From: JBCBDX01 sp038529265 | Lineage (GTDB): Bacteria; Pseudomonadota; Alphaproteobacteria; Rhizobiales; Rhizobiaceae | Direction of reading: 5' to 3' | NCBI GenBank assembly: GCA_038529265.1 | Contig: JBCBDX010000001.1 | Coordinates: 248,001-312,000, forward strand | Length of the DNA stretch: 64,000 nucleotides | In this document: positions 1 to 8,542 of the stretch, piece after piece | Position numbering within the stretch: position 1 is the first letter of the stretch | How the letters are laid out: each line of letters starts with the position of its first letter | Made by a program: the position numbers and the translations under genes | The notes under the pieces: generated by a model | Told to the model about the DNA's origin: nothing | Databases searched by the model: none | What the model saw: the letters and a program-made list of their open reading frames with translations, nothing else

Positions 1-999
1 ACTAGCCGCACGAAAAGCATCTTCAAAGCTGCTGACAACGCACTCCAAGTCCTGCAACAGTTCCAGATCGTTTCGCTCGATGTTCAGGTTTAGTCCACGA
101 CATGCGATTGTTGCGCCTTGCTGATGTAGCTGCGTGAGCCGATCAAACGACTTGCTCTGCGTGTGGTTGAAAGTTGTGTCGTCTGCCAAGAAGATCAGCC
201 CACTAAGAAGCGATTTTTGCGCGGCAAACAGTTTTTCAAGCGCCAGCCAATGCTCATCGTTTTGCAGCAGACTTTCGCCGCAAGGCACCAATAGGTAGCA
301 TTCGTCTCCAAGGGTTGAAAACACTTGTCGCGATGCCGCAATGGTTCGTTCAATCAGGTTTCGGTCGAAATTGGCTGATGTTTCGTTGTCAGAACCATCT
401 ACCGATTTTACGTAAGAAGCATTGTCGTCGCCCGCCGCCTTCTGCCTCAGACATACTTGATAGTAAGCAACCCGACCACTCTCCAGATTGGCGTAGGGCT
501 CAAAGTAGATGTCTTCTTCAAAGTCAAACGGTGTTGGCGGTACGCTGGACTTTTCAAGTGCGGTAAGCTGCGGGTTGGGCACCTGAACTTCTTCAACATC
601 TGGAACAACATTGTTGTCGCGCCGCATAGGTGCCTGTCCAAAGTGACTTGGCGCTGTGGGTACAGTGTTTGATTGTGCTTTCTCGCGGCCATTCGCTTGC
701 GGTCTGGTCTTCTCAAGCGCCTGTTTAGCTCGCGCATCTTCAACCGCGCGGGTTGCCAGGCGCAGGCTATTGCTCGTCGACAAGTCGGCCGGTTGATGGG
801 CGACCGTTTTTCGCTTGGCCATCAACGCGCCGATGACGACAACTACACCCGCCGCGGCTACGGTTGCGTAGCTTTGACTGTCTGTCAGTGCGGGTAAGCC
901 AAAACCAGCCAGCGCATCCGGCATTGTCAACAAAACTGCCGCGCACACCCCCATGGCGAGGCCTGCCAACATTAGCAAAGTACCGATAATACGAATCAT
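1..999 (-). CDS. Membrane-anchored protein with degenerate EAL-like domain (3' end cut by window edge)
   Basis: Partial gene, open for all 333 codons to the left edge of the window. The ATG at 999 opens a protein with two hydrophobic segments (about residues 3-27 and 45-60), then a polar linker rich in Ala, Pro and Gln to about residue 155. The following stretch, FEPYANLESGRVAYYQVCLR, aligns by eye with the first strand of EAL domains (cyclic di-GMP phosphodiesterases, usually ...PIV.L.tG.v.gyEaLlR), but the E-A-L triplet is replaced by Y-Q-V. From this I infer a non-catalytic EAL-like domain used for binding or signalling. The real C-terminus lies outside the window. It is divergent from the HAD gene at 1125 across a 125 bp promoter interval. 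The reading frame is certain; the domain assignment is tentative. Confidence 0.6.
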   Translation of the reverse strand, partial: MIRIIGTLLMLAGLAMGVCAAVLLTMPDALAGFGLPALTDSQSYATVAAAGVVVVIGALMAKRKTVAHQPADLSTSNSLRLATRAVEDARAKQALEKTRPQANGREKAQSNTVPTAPSHFGQAPMRRDNNVVPDVEEVQVPNPQLTALEKSSVPPTPFDFEEDIYFEPYANLESGRVAYYQVCLRQKAAGDDNASYVKSVDGSDNETSANFDRNLIERTIAASRQVFSTLGDECYLLVPCGESLLQNDEHWLALEKLFAAQKSLLSGLIFLADDTTFNHTQSKSFDRLTQLHQQGATIACRGLNLNIERNDLELLQDLECVVSSFEDAFRAAS

Positions 1000-1124
1000 C
1001 CCAACCTACAGCCTGTCCCGCAAACTCAATACGAGTAAAATGTTGACGTCTGGTACCCAAAACTCGTGACACAGTGAAAGCGTTAGGTTAACCGCAAGCC
1101 GCGCACGAACCGAGGAAGCAAAAA

Positions 1125-1973
1125 ATGAACTTTATCGACGATCTGGGCGATGTTTCGTCGAGCTATGACGTCATTTTGTGCGATGTATGGGGCGTGTTAC
1201 ATAATGGCCAGACTGCATGGCCAGCAGCCTCCAAGGCGCTGATCGCGGCGCGCGATGCTGGAAAAACAGTCGTTCTTCTCACAAATTCGCCGCGACCCAA
1301 CAAAGGTGTACGTCAACAACTGGGCCTTTTGGGTGTGCCAGAGGATGCCTACGACGCTATCGCCACATCAGGCGACGTGACGCGTACTTTAATCGCTGAA
1401 GCACCAAGACGGCAGTTTCATCTCGGGCCCGACAGAGATTTGGCAATTTTTGACGGGCTGGATGTCGAGCTTGTCGATGAGTTTGAAGCCAGCGTTATTG
1501 TCTGTACGGGTTTGTTTGATGACGACAACGAGACGCCGGATAACTATGAGGAAATGCTGATGCGCATGCGCGGCCGCAATCTTCCTTTCATATGCGCCAA
1601 TCCGGATATCGTTGTCGAACGCGGCGATCGGCTGGTGTACTGTGCCGGCGCGCTCGCACGCCGGTATGGCTTAATGGGTGGGCGTACATTGATCGCTGGC
1701 AAGCCGCATCGGCCCATTTACGAACTGGCGATGAGCTTGGCATCTGAAGTGCGTGGTGCCGAAGTGACAAAAGCGCAAACGATTGTCATTGGCGATGGTA
1801 TCACCACCGACGTAAAAGGTGCCATGGATAATGAGTTTGATTTGCTTTTTGTGACCGATGGTATCCATGCCCGCGAGTATGGAGAGCATGGTGCGCCAGA
1901 CCCGCAAAGACTACGCGCATTTCTGGATGATTTCGGTGCTGAACCTGTTGCAATGATGACCAAGTTGGCCTGA
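1125..1973 (+). CDS. HAD-superfamily class IIA hydrolase (TIGR01459-like)
   Basis: A 282-residue cytosolic protein of the haloacid dehalogenase superfamily, subclass IIA, related to NagD-type sugar phosphatases. HAD motif I is CDVWGVLHNG near residues 19-28, with the nucleophilic Asp; motif II is LLTNSPR near residue 51; the Lys of motif III is in AGKPHRP near 192; motif IV is IGDGITTDVKGA near 223. It belongs to the alphaproteobacterial group often called TIGR01459, whose substrate is not established. The start has a GAGGA ribosome site 8 bases upstream. ribF follows after 10 bp on the same strand, so the two are probably cotranscribed; a role in dephosphorylating a flavin-related or sugar phosphate would be a guess. 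Confidence 0.85.
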   Translation: MNFIDDLGDVSSSYDVILCDVWGVLHNGQTAWPAASKALIAARDAGKTVVLLTNSPRPNKGVRQQLGLLGVPEDAYDAIATSGDVTRTLIAEAPRRQFHLGPDRDLAIFDGLDVELVDEFEASVIVCTGLFDDDNETPDNYEEMLMRMRGRNLPFICANPDIVVERGDRLVYCAGALARRYGLMGGRTLIAGKPHRPIYELAMSLASEVRGAEVTKAQTIVIGDGITTDVKGAMDNEFDLLFVTDGIHAREYGEHGAPDPQRLRAFLDDFGAEPVAMMTKLA

Positions 1974-1983
1974 TCGACGGATA

Positions 1984-2967
1984 ATGGAAATCACCCGCCT
2001 TTCAGCTTTCGACCGGCTTCCAAACACGCTTCGCGGCGGAGTAGTCGCAATCGGTAACTTCGATGGTGTGCATTTGGGGCACCAAGCAGTGTTGGCGCAG
2101 GCCATCAACGCAGAAACACTGGGGCCACGTATCGCGCTTACTTTTGAACCGCACCCTCGCCAGTTCTTTCAGCCCGATGTGCTGCTGCCGCGCATCACAC
2201 CGGCGGATCAAAAAGCGCATCTGTTGGCAGCGATGGGATTTGATGCAGTTGTCGAACAGCCATTTACAAAGGACTTCTCCACGCTGACCGCAGAAGAGTT
2301 TGTGACGGATATTTTAATCAAAGGTTTTGGGTCAAAACACGTGGTAACGGGCTTTGATTTCCATTTCGGAACCAAGCGTAGCGGTGGCCCTGCTTTTATG
2401 CTCGATGCTGGCAAACGCCATGTCTTTGAGGTCACACTGGTTGACGCTTTTCGCGATGATCAGGCCGAAGTGATCTCATCCAGCCGTATTCGAGACGCGC
2501 TTTTGAGCGGTAATCTGGATATGGCAAACTGCTTGCTTGGTTACCGCCACCGTGTAACGGCGGAAATCAGCGCTGGAAAGCAACTCGGGCGCACATTGGG
2601 TTACCCCACCGCTAACATGGCACTGCCAGAGGGTACGCCCCTAGCGCATGGTATTTATGCCGTACGTTTTCACCGCGCAGATGGCTCGGTCCACGATGGA
2701 GTGGCAAGCTTTGGCCGCCGACCTACGGTGGATGAGGATGGCGCGCCGCTGCTCGAGGCATTCGTTTTTGACTTTGACGGCGACCTTTACGGCGAGCTTT
2801 GCACAGTCTCCTTTGTCGCTTACCTGCGCGGTGAAGAAAAGTTTGATGGCCTGGATGCCTTGGTTGCCCAAATGGACAGGGACTCCCAAAATGCGCGTCA
2901 GATTTTGGCGCTATTGCAGCCTCTATCGTCCCTCGACAACAAGCTAACCTTTTCGGGAGACGCTTAG
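1984..2967 (+). CDS. ribF: Bifunctional riboflavin kinase / FAD synthetase
   Basis: Converts riboflavin to FMN and then FAD in the cytosol, using ATP at both steps. The N-terminal nucleotidyltransferase half shows GNFDGVHLGHQ (about residues 22-32, HxGH-type) and SSSRIR near 165; the C-terminal kinase half shows RTLGYPTANM near 203 and the DLYGE segment near 265. At 327 residues it has the usual length for bacterial RibF. It lies 10 bp after the HAD gene and its stop codon is one base before the TTG start of the next dehydrogenase, so translation of these genes is probably linked. Confidence 0.95.
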   Translation: MEITRLSAFDRLPNTLRGGVVAIGNFDGVHLGHQAVLAQAINAETLGPRIALTFEPHPRQFFQPDVLLPRITPADQKAHLLAAMGFDAVVEQPFTKDFSTLTAEEFVTDILIKGFGSKHVVTGFDFHFGTKRSGGPAFMLDAGKRHVFEVTLVDAFRDDQAEVISSSRIRDALLSGNLDMANCLLGYRHRVTAEISAGKQLGRTLGYPTANMALPEGTPLAHGIYAVRFHRADGSVHDGVASFGRRPTVDEDGAPLLEAFVFDFDGDLYGELCTVSFVAYLRGEEKFDGLDALVAQMDRDSQNARQILALLQPLSSLDNKLTFSGDA

Positions 2968-2968
2968 A

Positions 2969-3685
2969 TTGGGACAGCGCAGAAAAATCCTGATCACCGG
3001 CGCGACGGGCGGGATTGGTCTGGCACTCGTCAAGCGCTTATCAACCCGTCACGATATCCTTGCAGTAGGTAGACGCAGCGAGGATGAGGCATCTGATTTA
3101 TTGCCCGAAAATGCGGCCTATATTCGCGCAGATCATGCTGAGCCAACCAAATGTGCGACTGGTATTGCACAAGGCCTTTTGAAACTTGGTTGGTTAAAGC
3201 TCGATAATGTAGTTTTGAACGCTGGTATCGGCACCGTCGTGGACGGCGCCGTGGAGGGCGTAGATCTCATCCGCGAAACGCTTGATACAAACCTGAGCGC
3301 GCCACTTCTGATAAGTCGGGCGCTTTATCCTTGGCTGTCGAAAGCAAATGGCACGCTGACTTTGGTTGGTTCGGTGGCGCACAAAGGGCAGGGCATGTTC
3401 CCGACCTACGCAGCATCAAAGGCCGGGCTCAATGGGTTGGGTCGCGCTTTGCGTTCAGAGTGGCGCGGATCGGTAAACGTTCAGGTCGTGCATCCGGGCC
3501 CCACTAAAACGGAGATGCATGCAAAAGCCGGCTATGATCCTGGCAAGGCCGGCGCGCTTTTTGTTGGTGCAGACCAAATGGCTGCAATGCTCGAGGGCGC
3601 CATGGCCAATGGCCGATCGCCGCAGTCTTTGGCTTTCGTTCGAGCTTGGACGGGGGGTCCTCAAACCGCAGGGCGATTGCGATGA
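2969..3685 (+). CDS. Short-chain dehydrogenase/reductase
   Basis: A 238-residue NAD(P)-dependent oxidoreductase of the classical SDR family. The nucleotide-binding TGATGGIG motif is at about residues 11-18, the NAG motif near 84-86, and the catalytic Ser (VGSVAH) followed by Y-A-A-S-K near 146-150. The start is a TTG at 2969, one base after the ribF stop; no better in-frame ATG precedes the Rossmann motif. The stop overlaps the ATG of a second SDR in an ATGA junction. The substrate is unknown; the tandem pair could act on related compounds. Confidence 0.85.
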   Translation: MGQRRKILITGATGGIGLALVKRLSTRHDILAVGRRSEDEASDLLPENAAYIRADHAEPTKCATGIAQGLLKLGWLKLDNVVLNAGIGTVVDGAVEGVDLIRETLDTNLSAPLLISRALYPWLSKANGTLTLVGSVAHKGQGMFPTYAASKAGLNGLGRALRSEWRGSVNVQVVHPGPTKTEMHAKAGYDPGKAGALFVGADQMAAMLEGAMANGRSPQSLAFVRAWTGGPQTAGRLR

Positions 3686-4437
3686 CCAAACGGGCGCTGG
3701 TCACAGGTGCATATCAAGGGCTCGGACGCGCAATTGCCGATGCATTGCAAGCGCAGGGCTACGCCGTCACGACGATTGACCGTTCACGCATGGAAGTGGG
3801 CGCGCCATTCCATCATCATACATGCGACTTTGCCAATCGGCAGGAAGTTGATGCGCTGATGGCAGTATTGGCAAGAGAAGAGCCGTTCGATGTTTTGGTC
3901 TTCAATGCGGGCATCTCAGCAACGGGGAAGTTTGAGGAGATTGAGCCGGATGCGCACGCTCGTGTGCTGGAGGTCAATGCGGTCGCGCCGATGACGCTGT
4001 GTGCGGCGCTGAAAGCATCAGACAAGATAGCGGACGGGGCGCAAATCTGCTTTGTGTCGTCGCTCTCGCATTTCACCGGCTATCCCGGTGCGGCAAGCTA
4101 TGGGGCCTCTAAGGATGCGGTTGCCGTTTATGCAAAGTCTGTCGGAAAAGTCTGGAAGAAGGCCAACAACGTCAATGTCACCGTCGCTTATCCCGGGCCA
4201 TTGCAAACAGACCATGCAGCACGCCACGCGCCCGAAGGTGCCAGCGCTGAAAAACGTATGAAGCCGAAGGATGCTGCGGCATTAATCTTGAAGGATGTTC
4301 AGGCCGGTAAAGCTACATCGCTACCGGGCGGTGCGGCGAAGACTTTTGCCTTTCTCGGACGGCTTTTTCCGGGATCAATCACCAGGGTCATGCGCAAGGT
4401 GATCTACCAAAAACTGGATCGTCGCGTAGAGGATTAA
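3682..4437 (+). CDS. Short-chain dehydrogenase/reductase (second of tandem pair)
   Basis: A 251-residue classical SDR: TGAYQGLGRA at about residues 8-17 binds the dinucleotide, NAGIS lies near 80, and the active-site Ser (SSLSH) and Y-G-A-S-K lie near 130-150. The start is the ATG at 3682, whose last two bases form the TGA stop of the upstream SDR; this typical coupling signal is why I prefer it to the earlier in-frame start at 3646. The C-terminal 40 residues carry a basic tail (RVMRKVIYQKLDRR), possibly membrane-associating. Its stop overlaps the stop of the convergent RES gene. Substrate unknown. Confidence 0.83.
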   Translation: MTKRALVTGAYQGLGRAIADALQAQGYAVTTIDRSRMEVGAPFHHHTCDFANRQEVDALMAVLAREEPFDVLVFNAGISATGKFEEIEPDAHARVLEVNAVAPMTLCAALKASDKIADGAQICFVSSLSHFTGYPGAASYGASKDAVAVYAKSVGKVWKKANNVNVTVAYPGPLQTDHAARHAPEGASAEKRMKPKDAAALILKDVQAGKATSLPGGAAKTFAFLGRLFPGSITRVMRKVIYQKLDRRVED

Positions 4438-4850
4438 AACTGGAAGCGCGGATCCACGGTAAAGCGCTCTGCACCATCGACTTCAATTTTACCCGCGTCC
4501 TCGTGCCTAGGATTGATGAGAATATTGAAGCTGTGCGGCAAAATCACAGAGTGCACTTGAAGCAGGCAGGCTTTGTTGCGTCGAAGGAATGCTTGCCAAT
4601 AATCTCGCCTGTTGGGCACATCGACCGGTGCCCGCTGAAGTGATGTTTCATCGGGGATTTTTATCTTCAATAGTTGAAGGGTTTCGGGCAATTCGTCGAT
4701 ATCAAAATGGACTAAAACCTCCAGCATCGCCAGCGCGGGATGTTCGGCGCAATAGACGATCTTGTCGCCCAAATGGTTCCATCGCCCCGAATAGAGTTCA
4801 CCGCCACGCCCGGACAAGTCCGGATATTCGGAAATGCGCCAGACAAACAT
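4434..4850 (-). CDS. RES-domain toxin (RES/Xre type II toxin-antitoxin)
   Basis: A 138-residue protein with the signature of the RES family: RIS near residue 5, LYSGRWNHLG near 19-28 and YCAEHPALAMLEVLVH near 33-48. RES toxins studied elsewhere (for example MbcT of Mycobacterium tuberculosis) break down NAD+ and halt growth until bound by an Xre/MbcA-type antitoxin. The antitoxin gene lies immediately upstream, 3 bp away, in the usual order antitoxin then toxin. The key Arg, Tyr and Glu positions look intact, so I infer an active toxin. It sits convergently against the SDR gene, with the two stop codons overlapping. Confidence 0.88.
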   Translation of the reverse strand: MFVWRISEYPDLSGRGGELYSGRWNHLGDKIVYCAEHPALAMLEVLVHFDIDELPETLQLLKIKIPDETSLQRAPVDVPNRRDYWQAFLRRNKACLLQVHSVILPHSFNILINPRHEDAGKIEVDGAERFTVDPRFQF

Positions 4851-4853
4851 GCC

Positions 4854-5222
4854 CTATGAATACATGCCGAACTGGATACGCCCGAGCACTTCCTGAACTT
4901 TGTAGGCTCCGGTTTCACTCACCAACAAATCAATCGGCTTGGCACCGTCAAGAGCGCGGTTGGGCTTGCGAAGCCAGCGTTGCGCTTTTTCCCGGTTGCC
5001 GAAAACGATGTCGGTCAATTGGGAGATGCGTTTGAGGCGCTCAAACCGGTCGCTTTCCTCCAAGTTCAAAAGCGCGTCATTTTTGATGCGACGCTGCAAA
5101 GTCCGGCGCGGGGCGACAATGTTGAAGATCTCGGCCTTGTCAAAACCCAAGGCAAAGAGCTCCTCTATTTTGCTGCTTGGTATCCTGAAATTGGACACAA
5201 CGCTGATATCAGCTGCACTCAC
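4854..5222 (-). CDS. Xre/MbcA/ParS-family antitoxin (DUF2384)
   Basis: A 122-residue partner of the RES toxin downstream. It has an N-terminal helical DNA-binding-like part (FALGFDKAEIFNIVAPRRTL near residues 23-42) and a C-terminal MbcA/ParS segment (FGNREKAQRWLRKPNRAL near 74-91, then GAKPIDLLVSETGAYKVQEVLGRI). In this family the C-terminal domain occupies the toxin active site, and the complex represses its own promoter. The start is a GTG at 5222 with GAGGA upstream at good spacing. The promoter should lie in 5223-5350; I could not define an operator by eye. Confidence 0.86.
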   Translation of the reverse strand: MSAADISVVSNFRIPSSKIEELFALGFDKAEIFNIVAPRRTLQRRIKNDALLNLEESDRFERLKRISQLTDIVFGNREKAQRWLRKPNRALDGAKPIDLLVSETGAYKVQEVLGRIQFGMYS

Positions 5223-5359
5223 CTTCTTATCCTCAAACTGGCCAACTGCCCGTCAATATAGGTGCAAATGGCGCCGCAATCAAATCACTTCCCTTTGCAT
5301 GGTTGGCTTGCTACACGCCGACCTGTGATGAAACTGATACGCATCAACCGAATTATGGG

Positions 5360-5397
5360 CCCGGCCCGCCGCTTCAATTAAGCGCTGCGGGGCCGGG
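5360..5397 (+). promoter_or_regulatory. Strong GC-rich hairpin in the ileS leader
   Basis: Within the 260 bp between the antitoxin and ileS, bases 5360-5367 (CCCGGCCC) pair perfectly with 5390-5397 (GGGCCGGG), and inside them CGCTT (5370-5374) pairs with AAGCG (5380-5384). Only a short mixed run follows, not a T-tract, so it is not a standard terminator. It lies about 85 bp upstream of the ileS start. It could be an mRNA leader structure, a protein-binding palindrome or a boundary element; no T-box motif was seen. The rest of 5223-5482 shows nothing I recognise. Confidence 0.5.
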
Positions 5398-5482
5398 ATT
5401 TCGCGCTTGCTTAACGGGCGCACTTTCTCCATCAGACAGCAATGATTTCACCGCAGTGAATGCGGCCGCACGGACCCTTTAG

Positions 5483-8431
5483 ATGACCGACGCCACCGAA
5501 AACAAAATCGACTATTCCAAGACGCTCAACCTGCCGCGCACGGACTTCCCAATGCGCGCTGGATTGCCAAAAAAAGAACCTGAAATCATTGCGCGCTGGC
5601 AGGAGATGGACCTCTACCAAGCGCTGCGTGATGATGCGAAAGGCCGTGAAAAATATGTGCTGCATGACGGCCCACCCTACGCCAATGGCAATCTGCACAT
5701 CGGCCATGCGCTCAATAAGATTCTGAAAGATTTGATCACGCGCTCGTTTCAGATGCGCGGCTACGATTCCAATTATGTGCCGGGCTGGGACTGTCATGGC
5801 CTGCCCATCGAGTGGAAGATCGAGGAACAGTATCGCGCCAAGGGCCGCGACAAGGACGAAGTGCCGATCAACGAGTTCCGCAAAGAATGCCGCGATTTCG
5901 CGACCCACTGGGTCGCTGTGCAAACGGAAGAATTCCAGCGCCTCGGCGTGACCGGTGACTTCAAAAACCCTTATCTGACCATGGCCTATGAGGCTGAAGC
6001 GATCATCGCAGGTGAACTGATGAAGTTTGCCTCCTCCGGCCAACTCTATCGTGGCTCCAAGCCGATCATGTGGTCTGTCGTCGAGCAAACCGCCTTGGCC
6101 GAGGCCGAAGTTGAGTATGCGATCCACGAAAGTGATACCATCTGGACGAAGTTCCCGATTGTAGCCGGTTCTGACGAACTGAGTGGTGCTTCGGTTGTTA
6201 TCTGGACCACAACCCCGTGGACCATTCCGGGCAACCGCGCTGTCTGTTTCTCATCGAAGATCAGTTATGGCCTATACGAGGTAACCGCGGCGGAAAACGA
6301 CTTTGGCCCGCAAGCTGGTGACAAGCTGATCTTCGCAGACCGTCTCGCGCCGGAGTGCTTTGACAAAGCCAAGCTGGAATTCAAACGCGTGCGCGATTTG
6401 AAGGGCGACGAGCTTGCGGCGATCACGCTGGCCCACCCGCTGCGCGGCCAAGGCTATGAGTTTGACGTCCCGCTGCTCGACGGTGACCACGTCACCGATG
6501 ATGCTGGTACGGGCTTTGTGCATACAGCGCCCGGCCATGGCCGCGATGACTTTGAAATCTGGATGGCCAAAGCCCGCGATCTTGAAGAACGCGGCATCGA
6601 TACGGCGATCCCGTTCACGGTCGATGACAGAGGCTTTTACACCGCTGACGCGCCCGGTTTTGATGGCGCGCAAGTCATCGATCACAAGGGCAAGAAAGGT
6701 GACGCCAATAAGCGCGTCATCGAAGCCTTGATCAACGCCAATAACCTTTTTGCGCGCGGTCGCCTGAAGCATGAGTACCCACACTCGTGGCGTTCCAAAA
6801 AGCCGGTCATCTTCCGCAACACACCGCAATGGTTTGTGTACATGGACAAGGATGGCGTCGTCGGAGGCAAGGGTTCACAGATGGGGACGCTGCGCCAGAC
6901 CGCGCTCGCTGCCATTGATGAGACCCGCTTTGTACCCGCCCAGGGCCAAAACCGATTGCGCGCGATGATCGAACAGCGCCCGGACTGGGTCTTGAGCCGT
7001 CAACGTGCTTGGGGTGTACCAATCTCGGTCTTCCGCCACACGGAGACCGGCCAGATCATTCCGGGCACTGACTTTGACCGATCCGAAGAATTATCGGCGC
7101 GCATTATGGATGCCTTCAAAGCCGAAGGCGCTGACGCCTGGTACAAGGACGGCGCGAAAGAGCGTTTCCTTGACGGGTTTGTTGAAGACATATCAGCTTG
7201 GGAGAAGATCGACGATATTCTTGATGTCTGGTTTGACTCCGGCTCGACGCACGCCTTTTGCCTTGAAATGCGCGATGATCTGAAATGGCCGGCAGACCTT
7301 TATCTGGAAGGGTCGGACCAGCACCGCGGGTGGTTCCATTCATCGCTTTTGGAAAGCGCGGGTACGCGCGGCCGTGCGCCTTACAACGCTGTATTGACGC
7401 ATGGTTTTGTCATGGCCGAAGACGGGCGTAAAATGTCCAAATCCGAGGGTAATGTCGTCACCCCGCAAGACGTAATCAAAAAGTCCGGCGCTGACATTTT
7501 GCGCCTGTGGGTCGCAACGTCGGATTATTCCGAAGATCTGCGGCTCGGCGAAACAATCCTGCAAACCAACATCGATAGCTACCGAAAGCTGCGCAACACG
7601 ATCCGCTGGATGCTCGGCACACTTGCCCATGATGAAGGCGAAAGCATCGACTATGCCGATATGCCCGAACTGGAGCGCTTGATGCTTCACAGGCTTTGGG
7701 AGCTGGAGAGCGTCGTCACCGAAGGTTACGACAATTTCGATTTCAAGCGCATCACTCGCCAGATGCTGGACTTCATGGTACTGGAATTGTCAGCGTTCTA
7801 CTTCGATATCCGCAAAGACACGCTCTATTGCGAAGCGCCATCATCGGTAAAGCGCAAGGCGGCTCTTCAAGTCGTAAGCCAATTGTTTGACCGCATCGTC
7901 ACCTGGATGGCGCCGATCCTGCCCTTCACCATGGAAGAGGCGTGGCTGGAGCGCTATCCCGATGCCAAATCCGTACATTTGGAGCAGTTCAAAGGCTGCC
8001 CTGACCATTGGCGCGATGAAGAGTTGGCTGCCAAGTGGAAAAAAGTACGCACTGTCCGCCGTGTGGTGACGGGTGCGCTTGAGATCGAGCGAAAGGAAAA
8101 GCGGATTGGCTCATCTTTAGAGGCCGCACCCTTTGTGCACGTGACTGACTCGGACCTGCTGGTGGCGATTGAGGGACTGGATATGGCAGAAATCTGCATC
8201 ACGTCCGATATCCACATTTCGCAAAAACCGGCCCATCAGGCTGGCTTCACGTTGCCGGATGTTGATGGCGTGATTGTCATTCCTGCCATGGCAGAGGGCA
8301 AGAAATGTGCCCGTTCTTGGCGTGTGACCAATGATGTCGGGTCTGATCCCCGGTTCCCGGATATTTCGGCGCGCGACGCACTGGTGTTGAAGGAGCTTGA
8401 AAAAATGGGCCGCCTTTCCGAAATCATATGA
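5483..8431 (+). CDS. ileS: Isoleucyl-tRNA synthetase
   Basis: Charges tRNA-Ile with isoleucine in the cytosol. The class I HIGH signature is PPYANGNLHIGHA near residues 61-73; the editing domain (CP1) includes WTTTPWTIPGN near 240; KMSKS lies in DGRKMSKSEGN near 646-656; the anticodon-binding domain follows. At 982 residues it has the usual length. The C-terminal zinc knuckle found in E. coli IleS is reduced: the segment GKKCARSWRVTNDVG keeps only one Cys of the first pair, and no second pair follows. I believe this is common in rhizobial IleS. The start ATG at 5483 has no strong ribosome site. Confidence 0.97.
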   Translation: MTDATENKIDYSKTLNLPRTDFPMRAGLPKKEPEIIARWQEMDLYQALRDDAKGREKYVLHDGPPYANGNLHIGHALNKILKDLITRSFQMRGYDSNYVPGWDCHGLPIEWKIEEQYRAKGRDKDEVPINEFRKECRDFATHWVAVQTEEFQRLGVTGDFKNPYLTMAYEAEAIIAGELMKFASSGQLYRGSKPIMWSVVEQTALAEAEVEYAIHESDTIWTKFPIVAGSDELSGASVVIWTTTPWTIPGNRAVCFSSKISYGLYEVTAAENDFGPQAGDKLIFADRLAPECFDKAKLEFKRVRDLKGDELAAITLAHPLRGQGYEFDVPLLDGDHVTDDAGTGFVHTAPGHGRDDFEIWMAKARDLEERGIDTAIPFTVDDRGFYTADAPGFDGAQVIDHKGKKGDANKRVIEALINANNLFARGRLKHEYPHSWRSKKPVIFRNTPQWFVYMDKDGVVGGKGSQMGTLRQTALAAIDETRFVPAQGQNRLRAMIEQRPDWVLSRQRAWGVPISVFRHTETGQIIPGTDFDRSEELSARIMDAFKAEGADAWYKDGAKERFLDGFVEDISAWEKIDDILDVWFDSGSTHAFCLEMRDDLKWPADLYLEGSDQHRGWFHSSLLESAGTRGRAPYNAVLTHGFVMAEDGRKMSKSEGNVVTPQDVIKKSGADILRLWVATSDYSEDLRLGETILQTNIDSYRKLRNTIRWMLGTLAHDEGESIDYADMPELERLMLHRLWELESVVTEGYDNFDFKRITRQMLDFMVLELSAFYFDIRKDTLYCEAPSSVKRKAALQVVSQLFDRIVTWMAPILPFTMEEAWLERYPDAKSVHLEQFKGCPDHWRDEELAAKWKKVRTVRRVVTGALEIERKEKRIGSSLEAAPFVHVTDSDLLVAIEGLDMAEICITSDIHISQKPAHQAGFTLPDVDGVIVIPAMAEGKKCARSWRVTNDVGSDPRFPDISARDALVLKELEKMGRLSEII

Positions 8432-8447
8432 GGAAAAGGGGCCGCTC

Positions 8448-8472
8448 GGGGCAAACGTGGACGTTTGGCCCC
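8448..8472 (+). promoter_or_regulatory. Perfect hairpin between ileS and the lipoprotein gene
   Basis: GGGGCAAACG (8448-8457) pairs with CGTTTGGCCCC (8462-8472) with one bulged base around a 4-base loop. It starts 16 bp after the ileS stop. It lacks a T-run on either strand, so it may stabilise the ileS mRNA end or attenuate read-through rather than end transcription. Confidence 0.4.
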
Positions 8473-8542
8473 GGGCTGTGATATAGGCTCCAAGAAATTG
8501 CCGCATTGTGCGCACAATAGGCGCAAAACAGGGATACTGGAT

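Noticed and set aside
5360..5397. ileS leader hairpin as an intrinsic terminator
   Set aside because: No T-run follows the stem on either strand.
5432..6127. Long open frame (231 codons) on the minus strand inside ileS
   Set aside because: It is antisense to highly conserved ileS sequence, has no ribosome site or recognisable domain, and arises from codon bias of the real gene.
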